A stretch of DNA of 7,467 bases from Fidelibacterota bacterium (GTDB taxonomy: Bacteria; Fidelibacterota; Marinisomatia; Marinisomatales; J089), in assembly GCA_003695105.1 (NCBI GenBank), contig RFIZ01000165.1, positions 1 to 7,467 on the forward strand, given 5' to 3'. The notes beneath the pieces were generated by a model, which saw nothing but the letters and a program-made list of their open reading frames with translations, was not told the DNA's origin and ran no database searches. Position numbers and translations under genes: made by a program. Below, in pieces: positions 1 through 5,536 of the stretch; within the stretch, counting starts at the first letter, position 1; the number at the start of each line of letters is the position of its first letter.

Positions 1-448
1 GCCCCGCACCATTTTGCAAGCGCCACAACACTGTTTCCGCCTGATCATTGGCATGGTGGGCGGTGACAATGTATTGTGCCTGAAAGCCTGCTGCGGCCAA
101 TTCCAGGAGGGCATAGCGCTGGTTCCGAGCCCAGTCTTCCAGACTTTCACCGGGAGTGGGAGCCTCGGCAATGCGCCGGGTATCCAGGGGGATGCCGTTA
201 CGGGCGCAGACCGACTGCACCAGGGCTTCATCCTCTTTCGCCTCCGGTCGCAACCCGTGGTTGACGTGAGCGGCATAGATCGTCAGTCCCGTCTCGTCCC
301 GCAACCGGGTGAACAGATGCAGACAGACCATGGAATCCAGGCCACCGGAAACGGCCACCAGAACCGACTGATTTCCGGAGCCGTTGACCAGACGATTCCA
401 CCGCTCCCGAAATCGGAAATATAAATCCTTATTTGAATTGCGAGACAA
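1..448 (-). CDS. tilS: tRNA(Ile)-lysidine synthase TilS, N-terminal part (3' end outside window)
   Basis: TilS uses ATP to attach lysine to C34 of the CAU-anticodon tRNA-Ile, switching it to read AUA; it is cytoplasmic and normally essential. About 149 codons are visible. Counting from the proposed TTG, the PP-loop ATP-binding motif VSGGLDSM lies at residues 33-40, HVNHGLR at 61-67, the ARNQRYALL stretch at 107-115 and TAHHANDQAET at 129-139, all family hallmarks of the N-terminal adenylating domain. The usual HH-x-DDQ reads HHANDQ here. The C-terminal tRNA-binding domains would lie beyond the left edge. The start is uncertain. There is no ATG close before the PP-loop. TTG at 448-446 gives a 33-residue leader (longer than in many TilS) and a 20-base overlap with metF. 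An in-frame ATG at 508-506 has an AGGAA 7 bases upstream but would add 20 residues unlike the family. Family assignment is firm; the start is not. Confidence 0.93.
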   Translation of the reverse strand, partial: MSRNSNKDLYFRFRERWNRLVNGSGNQSVLVAVSGGLDSMVCLHLFTRLRDETGLTIYAAHVNHGLRPEAKEDEALVQSVCARNGIPLDTRRIAEAPTPGESLEDWARNQRYALLELAAAGFQAQYIVTAHHANDQAETVLWRLQNGAG

Positions 449-1373
449 CTTGAGCCACTTCGGTTGCGGAGGACATGATGTAGAAATGGACGCAGGGTAC
501 CTTGGCATCCACCAGTTCCTGAACCTGATTCAGAGCCCAGTTCAGACCTTCCCGGTAGACGGTTTCTCGGTCCTGTCCCCGGACTTTCTCCACCAGTGCA
601 TTCGGAATATCCACAAAAAAGTTCCTTGGAATGGAGGTAAGATGAGTTTCCCGGGTCAGGATTTTGATGCCGGGAATGATGGGCACGTCGATGCCGATGC
701 CCCGGCAGGCTTCCACAAACCGGAAATAGGCCGAATTGTCAAAACACATCTGGGTCACGATGTAATCGGCACCGGCGTCTACCTTGGCTTTCAGATTAGA
801 CAGGTCGGTTTCCAGATTGGGCGCTTCAAAATGTTTTTCGGGGTAGCCTCCCACACCGATGCAAAAGTCGGTGGGATGGGCATCCACCAGATCTTCCAGG
901 TAAATCCCCTGGTTCATATTCACGATTTGTTTGACCAGGTCCACCGCGTAGGTGTTGTAGGTTTTGTTTTGCGAGGGCAGTCGCTTCCTCAACTCATCAC
1001 CGCGCACCGCCAGTACGTTATCGATTCCCAGATAGGCCAGTTCGATCAGGGCATCCTCCGTTTCCTGCTGGGTGAAACCGCTGCACAGGATATGGGGAAC
1101 GGTCTCCACCGAATACCGGTTTTTCAGGGCGGCGCTTAAACCGATCGTTCCGGGGCGTTTCCGCTTGATGTGGCGCCGGACCGATCCGTCGGGCAGATCC
1201 TCGTAATACACTTCAGCCGATCGGCTGGTCAGGTCGATGAAGGGTGGTTCGTACTGGATCAATTCATCGACCAGTCGAAACACCTGCCGAATGTCTCCTC
1301 CCCGCTGAGGCGGAATGATCTCATAGCTGAAGAGGGTGGAATTGGCTTTTTCCAGGAATTCGATCACTTTCAT
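429..1373 (-). CDS. metF: Methylenetetrahydrofolate reductase (MetF)
   Basis: This FAD-dependent enzyme reduces 5,10-methylene-THF to 5-methyl-THF, the methyl donor for methionine synthase; it is cytoplasmic. The 314-residue length fits bacterial MetF. Visible landmarks of the TIM-barrel fold are FSYEIIPP at 15-22, whose E18 corresponds to the catalytic Glu of the E. coli FEFFPP motif. Others are PHILC at 93-97, LAVRGD at 121-126 (D126 matches the folate-binding Asp), CIGVGGYPEKH at 171-181, VTQMCFDN at 206-213, PGIK at 234-237 and VHFYIMS at 295-301. The overall wording, such as the RKRPGTIG stretch, resembles Bacteroidota/FCB MetF proteins. It starts 9 bases after the upstream hydrolase stop with no obvious Shine-Dalgarno, so it is probably translated through the polycistron. 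Its 3' end overlaps the likely start of tilS. No eukaryotic-type regulatory domain is present. Confidence 0.97.
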   Translation of the reverse strand: MKVIEFLEKANSTLFSYEIIPPQRGGDIRQVFRLVDELIQYEPPFIDLTSRSAEVYYEDLPDGSVRRHIKRKRPGTIGLSAALKNRYSVETVPHILCSGFTQQETEDALIELAYLGIDNVLAVRGDELRKRLPSQNKTYNTYAVDLVKQIVNMNQGIYLEDLVDAHPTDFCIGVGGYPEKHFEAPNLETDLSNLKAKVDAGADYIVTQMCFDNSAYFRFVEACRGIGIDVPIIPGIKILTRETHLTSIPRNFFVDIPNALVEKVRGQDRETVYREGLNWALNQVQELVDAKVPCVHFYIMSSATEVAQVVSQFK

Positions 1374-1382
1374 AAAGCTAAT

Positions 1383-2027
1383 TTACTGGAGAATCGTTTC
1401 CCGAAGAAACGGGTTGTGCACTTTTTCCTGAGCCAGAGTCGTGTGGGGGCCGTGTCCCGGATAGAGGAGGAGGTCTTCCGGTACGGCGTCCAGGAGAGTG
1501 CGCAAACTGGTCTGTAATTGGTGGAAATTGCCTCCCGGTAAATCGGTCCTCCCCACCGACCCCGCAAAGAGGGTGTCGCCGGTGAAAACGCAATCCCCTA
1601 CCCGGTATACGCAACTTCCCGGTGTATGCCCCGGCGTATGGATCACCTGGACCGGACAACCGGAGATCTGGACTTCCACCTCTTCCCTGATCCAGCGATC
1701 GGGAACGGGCGCCACACCTTCCTCCAGCCCCAACAGGGATCGCATCGCCGGATAGGACTGCAATACGGCTGCTTCGTCGGCGTGGATCAGGAAGGGAATA
1801 TCAAAGTGCCGCTTCAGGTCGTCCACGGCTCCGACATGGTCCACATGTCCGTGGGTATTGAGAATGGCGGCAGGGGTCCAGCCATTCGTGTCCAGAGCCG
1901 AAATGATCCGGGCGCTTTCATCCCCTGGATCGATGATCACCACTTCCCGTTCGGTACCGGGCAGGCGGACCAGATAGCAGTTTTCCTCGAAGGGACCGAC
2001 GACCTCTGTCTGAAGGAGGGAACTCAA
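1383..2027 (-). CDS. Glyoxalase-II-like metallo-beta-lactamase-fold hydrolase
   Basis: A cytoplasmic 214-residue single-domain metallo-hydrolase of the GloB/YcbL type. Metal-binding motifs are complete: THGHVDH at 58-64 (H59, H61, D63, H64), HTPGH at 130-134 (H134), the bridging Asp in FTGDTLF (D151), and the last ligand in YPGHG (H192). The FTGDTLF, GRTDLPGG and YPGHG motifs are typical of short glyoxalase-II-like proteins. These often lack the C-terminal glutathione-binding helical domain of full GloB (about 250 residues), as here, so the thioester substrate is unknown. Hydrolysis of S-lactoyl-thiols or other thioesters is the family expectation, and persulfide dioxygenase is a less likely alternative. 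The start is TTG at 2027-2025: an in-frame TAA lies just three codons upstream and the next Met is residue 95. The TTG overlaps the stop of the GAPDH homologue as TTGA, indicating translational coupling. The function is inferred at family level only. Confidence 0.9.
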   Translation of the reverse strand: MSSLLQTEVVGPFEENCYLVRLPGTEREVVIIDPGDESARIISALDTNGWTPAAILNTHGHVDHVGAVDDLKRHFDIPFLIHADEAAVLQSYPAMRSLLGLEEGVAPVPDRWIREEVEVQISGCPVQVIHTPGHTPGSCVYRVGDCVFTGDTLFAGSVGRTDLPGGNFHQLQTSLRTLLDAVPEDLLLYPGHGPHTTLAQEKVHNPFLRETILQ

Positions 2028-3088
2028 ATGTTCTTAAAGAAGAAATCCGACAAACACTGAATCTTGTCTTCGTAGGAATGGGGATACAGGAACCATTCGG
2101 CGGCCGAAATACTGCTCAGGAGGGAATTTCCATCCTGGGGGGTGAAACAAAAGCCGGTGATTTCATGTTCATTGCGGACGTTCAGAGTCTGTTCCACCAC
2201 GACCGTCTGATTCAGAATGCGGCCGTAATGTCCCTGATCCCGGCCGAAGGAGAAGACGGTGCTGGTCATGTCTTTCTCCGTCATGGCCACGTAGGGATTG
2301 TTGTACAGGGCTTCTTTCACTTTGGTCAGGTTGGTGGGTTCCTTGACCTTCAGCATGAACCAGAGCACGTGCATGTACTGGCTGTTGACCTTCATGGCGG
2401 AGGAGAACAGATTCAAATCATAGTTCATGGTCCGGAACAGATCGGCTGCATCTTCAGCATGGTGACTGCCGTACTGTTCGGAATGATGAGCTCCCACCTG
2501 GGGCGCCGGAATAAAGGAACCCGGTTGGCTGATATCGTTGGCCCGTCGGATACAGACGAACCGGCCCACTTCCAGGTTGTCCGGGCTTTCGCTCACGGCC
2601 AGCGTTTTGGTAATACAGGATAAATTATGCGTGTTGCAGGAGACGATTTGAATGAACTGGTCCCCCTTCTGGAGTACGGAGTCGTTGATCCCGCGGGCAT
2701 ATTTTTTCCCAAAACCGTTTTCACTGCCCTGAGCCAAAAATCCCAGAACGCGGTCCTTGTAGCGGCTGTAATACTGTTCTTTGTTGGCCCGGCCGATTCC
2801 CTTGGGCGTGCAATCGATGACGACCGACGCCCGGTTGATGGCTTCTTCCGTCTCCAGGTCCGGTGCCATGTCCAGAGCCTTGAATTTTTGCATTTTGCTC
2901 TCATCGACGGCCAGCCGGGCTCCCCGTTCAATCAACCGTTGAATTTTGGGACGGTCATTCCGGAGAGGGGAATTTTTGTGAAAGGTGACTTCATCAATAC
3001 CCAATTGGTCACGGAAATCACTGAGCAACCCGATCAACGGTTCACCGATGGTTCCCGTCCCCACAACATGTACGATGCGCCGGTTCAT
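2024..3088 (-). CDS. Archaeal-type (type II) glyceraldehyde-3-phosphate dehydrogenase homologue
   Basis: A 354-residue cytoplasmic protein with an N-terminal Rossmann motif, VVGTGTIGEPL at 8-18, then K38-N-S-P and IDCTPKGIG at 91-99, where archaeal GAPDH has a D-A-T-P-x-G-V-G stretch. FLAQGSE at 117-123 and VSCNTHNLSC at 149-158 follow, matching archaeal S-C-N-T-T-G-L with catalytic Cys as C151. RRAND at 181-185 and PAPQVGAHH at 194-202 also fit. Family enzymes oxidise glyceraldehyde-3-phosphate with NAD(P). Whether this one does is unproven: the motif after Cys differs (T-H instead of T-T), the MH-x-H typical of archaeal enzymes as I recall them reads MHVL at 239-242, and an extra HHSEQYGSHHAED segment lies at 201-213. 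The start is ATG at 3088-3086, with GGAAGGA 6 bases upstream and an ATGA overlap with the ccmD stop. An upstream in-frame ATG at 3124 would add 12 residues from inside ccmD and is less likely. Its location directly after ccmD is unusual. Confidence 0.82.
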   Translation of the reverse strand: MNRRIVHVVGTGTIGEPLIGLLSDFRDQLGIDEVTFHKNSPLRNDRPKIQRLIERGARLAVDESKMQKFKALDMAPDLETEEAINRASVVIDCTPKGIGRANKEQYYSRYKDRVLGFLAQGSENGFGKKYARGINDSVLQKGDQFIQIVSCNTHNLSCITKTLAVSESPDNLEVGRFVCIRRANDISQPGSFIPAPQVGAHHSEQYGSHHAEDAADLFRTMNYDLNLFSSAMKVNSQYMHVLWFMLKVKEPTNLTKVKEALYNNPYVAMTEKDMTSTVFSFGRDQGHYGRILNQTVVVEQTLNVRNEHEITGFCFTPQDGNSLLSSISAAEWFLYPHSYEDKIQCLSDFFFKNI

Positions 3089-3222
3089 GACAGATCCTTC
3101 CGTTCCCGGGCTTTCCGGTACCATTTCGCATTGGACCGGATCTGGAAACCAAACCAGGCGATGAGGGTGAGGAATACAAGGGATGTGGCGGTAACAAAGT
3201 AAGACAGGAACTCATACTGCAT
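3085..3222 (-). CDS. ccmD: CcmD-like heme exporter subunit (45 aa)
   Basis: A small ORF of 45 codons starting MQYEFLSYFVTATSL and ending RERKDLS. It has one hydrophobic membrane segment (about residues 6-28), ending in a short W-F-G-F stretch, and a strongly basic tail (WYRKARERK at 34-42). This is the usual CcmD layout: a very short single-pass protein with a charged cytoplasmic tail. In System I, CcmD associates with CcmABC and is needed to release holo-CcmE from CcmC. Support comes from position, directly after ccmC as in proteobacterial operons; from a very strong Shine-Dalgarno, AGGAGGAGGT, 8 bases before the ATG; and from the TGA overlapping the next ATG. The start overlaps the 3' end of ccmC by 11 bases in another frame. 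CcmD sequences are weakly conserved, so the call rests on size, topology and context. Confidence 0.85.
   Translation of the reverse strand: MQYEFLSYFVTATSLVFLTLIAWFGFQIRSNAKWYRKARERKDLS
3095..3101 (-). promoter_or_regulatory. Shine-Dalgarno of the GAPDH homologue
   Basis: GGAAGGA on the minus strand ends 6 bases before the ATG at 3088-3086. It lies within the last codons of ccmD and supports the 354-residue form of the dehydrogenase homologue over the start at 3124. Confidence 0.7.
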
Positions 3223-3880
3223 GAGATTGGACCTCCTCCTTCAATTTCAGTGTATGGATTCTAAAGAGCATCATGAAAACATACAAGATGGTGAACAGGG
3301 CCAGCGAGTAGAAAAAGGGTCCCAGGATTCCGGTGGGTTGTTTGGCCATTTCCACCTGGGGATGGGATTGTACCTCCGGGGCCCAGAATTTCACCGACAA
3401 AAAAATGATGGGAACATCCAGAAAGGCGATGATGCCCAGGACCGCCGCGTAGCGGGCGATCCGTTCCGGATGTCCGCCGAATTCCCGCAGCATGAAGTAG
3501 CCGATGTAGATCAGGAACAGGATCAGGGAGGTCGTCAGGCGGGGTTCCCACACCCAGGGTTTTCCCCAGATGGGTTTGGCCCAGATGGGTCCGGTGACCA
3601 GCACCAGCGACATGAACACCGTCCCAATCTCCGCTGCCGCCAGCCCGACCCGGTCCCAACGGTTGTCTTTTTTCACCAGATAGGCAATCCCGGCAATCAT
3701 GACGACAAAATAAGAGAGGAATGCCGTCCAGGCCACGGGCACGTGGATGTAAAAGATCTTTTGGGCCCAGTGCTGTTGGGGGATCATGGGAGTATGATTT
3801 ACGATAATCCACAGATCCAGGGCCAGACCCAGAATCAACAGGCCCAGCCAGATTTGATTTCGTCGTGAATGTAAAAACAT
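3212..3880 (-). CDS. ccmC: Heme handling/export protein CcmC
   Basis: CcmC is an integral membrane protein of the heme-handling family; it presents heme at the periplasmic face to the CcmE histidine, working with CcmABD. The 222-residue protein has about six hydrophobic segments (roughly 11-28, 47-69, 81-97, 117-131, 145-163, 186-206). The external loop carries the tryptophan-rich WWD-type motif, here WGKPWVWEPRLTT at 105-117. It is flanked by the two expected heme-ligand histidines, H46 in YIHVPVAW and H173 in QSHPQ. The motif is slightly atypical: where many CcmC read W-W-x-W-D-x-R-L-T, this one has W-V-W-E-P-R-L-T, with Glu for Asp. The ATG follows the ccmB stop by 2 bases, with GGAAGA about 8 bases upstream. 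The 3' end overlaps ccmD. The protein is slightly shorter than the E. coli protein (about 245 residues). CcsA/ResC of System II is related, but the neighbours make CcmC clear. Confidence 0.96.
   Translation of the reverse strand: MFLHSRRNQIWLGLLILGLALDLWIIVNHTPMIPQQHWAQKIFYIHVPVAWTAFLSYFVVMIAGIAYLVKKDNRWDRVGLAAAEIGTVFMSLVLVTGPIWAKPIWGKPWVWEPRLTTSLILFLIYIGYFMLREFGGHPERIARYAAVLGIIAFLDVPIIFLSVKFWAPEVQSHPQVEMAKQPTGILGPFFYSLALFTILYVFMMLFRIHTLKLKEEVQSHAV
3231..3240 (-). promoter_or_regulatory. Strong Shine-Dalgarno of ccmD, inside ccmC
   Basis: AGGAGGAGGT reads on the minus strand 8 bases upstream of the ccmD ATG. The same bases encode the K-E-E-V stretch near the C-terminus of CcmC, so they serve both coding and initiation. 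This decides the ccmD start and implies strong, partly independent initiation for ccmD. Confidence 0.8.
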
Positions 3881-3882
3881 GG

Positions 3883-4545
3883 TTATTCTTCCGTTATGTG
3901 ATCAAAAACCAGAAAACCAACCAATCCAAAGCTGATGATGATCGTCAGCAGGATCAGAATCCAGATCTGCCAGTCCCGAAAAGGAATCCCGCTCCAGAGG
4001 GCTGCGGTAGCTTTCGTGGCGGCAATCATGACCGGGGATGCCAGCGGAAAAAGCAAAATGGGAAGCAATACTTCACTCATTTTGGCCCGCATCGCCAGTC
4101 CGGACACCAAACTACCCAGGACCATGAGTCCCAGATTACCCAGGAGAAGGATGAGGAAATTCATTCCCGGGTCGGGCCGGGCAGAAAGTTGAAGAAACAA
4201 ATAAAACGGGGGAGCAATGAAGAGATCGGCCACCAGCAGAAACAAGGTACCGCTGACCCATTTGGACAAAAAAATGAGTCCCCGGTCCACCGGTGCAGAG
4301 ATCAGAAACCCAAATGCGTCGAACTCTTTTTCGTAGGCATAGATCCGATGTAACCCCAGCACGGCGATAAACAGTGTCATCACCCAGAACAATCCCGGAG
4401 CAAAAGTATTCATGGTCCGGGGCGAGACAGAAAAGGAGAAAGAAAAGATCAGGATGACGGCCACGCCAAAAGTGAGCATGGAGGCGCTGATTTCCTTCGA
4501 GCGCAATTCAATCAAAAATTCTTTTTTCAGTAGATCCCAGAACAT
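3883..4545 (-). CDS. ccmB: Heme exporter permease subunit CcmB
   Basis: CcmB is the membrane permease partner of the ATPase CcmA in the complex that releases holo-CcmE from CcmC. The 220-residue product matches the family length. It begins with an amphipathic cytoplasmic stretch (MFWDLLKKEFLIELRSKE), then about six membrane segments (roughly 22-39, 48-66, 93-117, 128-147, 158-180 and 193-214). Family-like stretches are the early K-E-x-x-x-E-L-R region, R-I-Y-A-Y-E-K-E-F-D-A-F at 67-78, and SEVLLPILLFPLASPVMIAA at 156-175, including the conserved L-P-x-x-x-x-P-x-x-x-P pattern. It starts 1 base after the ccmA stop without a convincing Shine-Dalgarno, so translation is probably coupled to ccmA. 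Nothing looks truncated. The context between ccmA and ccmC removes ambiguity. Confidence 0.95.
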   Translation of the reverse strand: MFWDLLKKEFLIELRSKEISASMLTFGVAVILIFSFSFSVSPRTMNTFAPGLFWVMTLFIAVLGLHRIYAYEKEFDAFGFLISAPVDRGLIFLSKWVSGTLFLLVADLFIAPPFYLFLQLSARPDPGMNFLILLLGNLGLMVLGSLVSGLAMRAKMSEVLLPILLFPLASPVMIAATKATAALWSGIPFRDWQIWILILLTIIISFGLVGFLVFDHITEE

Positions 4546-4546
4546 A

Positions 4547-5242
4547 TCAATTCATCAGAGAGTGGTAAACCCGTTTCCATTCGGTGTGCGTCTCAGGGCC
4601 ACACCCGGCGTCCCGCACAATTTTCCCCTGATCCAGCAACAGGATCCGGGAGCAATGGGTCAGCGCCCAATTGAGGTCGTGAAGGACCAGCAGACAACTT
4701 TTATCCGGTCGCTGCATGGTTTGGAAAAACCGTGCCGTCAATTCCCTCCCCTGAGCATCCAACCCGGAAAAAGGTTCATCGAACAGCAAGAGATCCCAGG
4801 AAATCAATTTGGCCAGGGCCAGTTTCAGACGTTGCAGCATGCCCTGAGAATAGACTTTGATCGGGTCATCCGCCTGTCGTTCCAACCCCACTTCCCGCAG
4901 GATTTCCCGGATGCCATCCCGGTCGGCGGATTCATGGTACAACCGGCCGGCGAAGGTGAGGTTTTCCCGGGCGGAGAATCCGGGATACAAACCCGGAGCG
5001 TGCCCCAGATACAGCACCGACTGGCGGGAGGAAATCTGGGTGGCCCCCACCCGGTGCCCGTGAACGCTGATCTCACCTCCGTCGGGGGCACTGAGACCGG
5101 CAATCATCCGCAGCAGAGTGGATTTGCCGGTACCGTTTTTCCCCATCAGGCCGACGATTTCACCGGGACCGACCTGAAAAGTGAGATCGACTAAGACCGG
5201 TCGACGAAAGAAAGATTTACGCAGATGTTGGATGGAGAGCAA
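4547..5242 (-). CDS. ccmA: Heme exporter ATP-binding subunit CcmA
   Basis: CcmA is the cytoplasmic ABC-type ATPase that powers CcmB-dependent release of heme-loaded CcmE from CcmCD. The 231 residues contain Walker A GKNGTGKST at 34-42 and a CcmA-like segment LYLGHAPGLYPGFSARENL at 77-95. In the family this GH-x-PG region replaces the usual Q-loop surroundings. The signature region is YSQGMLQRLKLA at 131-142, Walker B with catalytic Glu is LLLFDEPFSGLD at 151-162 (D155, E156), and the switch histidine is H188 in VLHDLN. The start codon is TTG at 5242-5240: the in-frame TAA of the preceding gene is only 18 bases upstream, and no ATG or GTG lies between it and the core domain. A GGGA about 8 bases before the TTG may serve as a weak ribosome site. 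A TTG start could keep CcmA levels low, which is inference. Confidence 0.95.
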   Translation of the reverse strand: MLSIQHLRKSFFRRPVLVDLTFQVGPGEIVGLMGKNGTGKSTLLRMIAGLSAPDGGEISVHGHRVGATQISSRQSVLYLGHAPGLYPGFSARENLTFAGRLYHESADRDGIREILREVGLERQADDPIKVYSQGMLQRLKLALAKLISWDLLLFDEPFSGLDAQGRELTARFFQTMQRPDKSCLLVLHDLNWALTHCSRILLLDQGKIVRDAGCGPETHTEWKRVYHSLMN

Positions 5243-5260
5243 TCCGGTTTCCCGACCAAA

Positions 5261-5536
5261 TTAGCGCATCCTCTTGAGTTTTTGCATAATATCGGCTACC
5301 TCCTGTTTCAACTCCAACCGGCTTTGGGTATAATCTTCCTCCGTGAGGTTGCCGATCTCCCAGTCCATATCCAGTTCCTTGATCTGGCGGTACAGAGCCC
5401 GTTTCCGTATTTCCAGGGATTCACGGGTGTCTTCTTCCTCCAGGGATTCGATCTCCGGACGCAGGACCGGGTCCAACACATACCAGACCAGCCAGAGAAA
5501 CAACAACAGGGTGATCCAGGGCGCCAGCGGACTCAT
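5261..5536 (-). CDS. Small membrane-anchored coiled-coil protein, CcmI/CycH N-terminus-like
   Basis: A 91-residue protein with one N-terminal membrane segment (about 7-21, ITLLLFLWLVWYVLD). A highly charged helical region follows, with ESLEIRKRALYRQIKELDMD at about 39-58 and IGNLTEEDYTQSRLELKQEV at 61-80. The pattern of E-x-R-K-x-A-L-Y, a D-x-D-W-E-x-G-x-L-T-E-E-D-Y motif and a closing L-K-x-E is typical of the N-terminal module of CcmI (also the C-terminal part of E. coli CcmH). That module helps deliver apocytochrome to the CcmF-CcmH ligase. The TPR domain that binds the apocytochrome C-terminus is absent, and there is no L-R-C-x-x-C motif of CcmH. Its ATG overlaps the ccmF stop (ATGA), with GGAGGG 7 bases upstream. 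Placement right after ccmF supports a role with the ligase. The family link is by motif recollection, not search. Confidence 0.72.
   Translation of the reverse strand: MSPLAPWITLLLFLWLVWYVLDPVLRPEIESLEEEDTRESLEIRKRALYRQIKELDMDWEIGNLTEEDYTQSRLELKQEVADIMQKLKRMR

Noticed and set aside
449..508. ATG at 508-506 as the tilS start
   Set aside because: It has an AGGAA at suitable spacing, but the added 20 residues resemble no TilS leader and the overlap with metF would reach 80 bases. Kept only as an alternative.
384..1139. Plus-strand open frame (251 codons) opposite metF
   Set aside because: Antisense to the conserved MetF barrel, with no family motifs; open only because of codon bias in metF.
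1374..1382. Possible promoter or terminator between the hydrolase and metF
   Set aside because: The gap is only 9 bases, with no inverted repeat or T-run, so there is no room for a separate regulatory region.
3089..3124. Upstream ATG adding 12 residues to the GAPDH homologue
   Set aside because: The extra residues (MVPESPGTEGSV) are encoded inside ccmD and precede the Rossmann strand. The ATG at 3088 has a good Shine-Dalgarno and an ATGA overlap.
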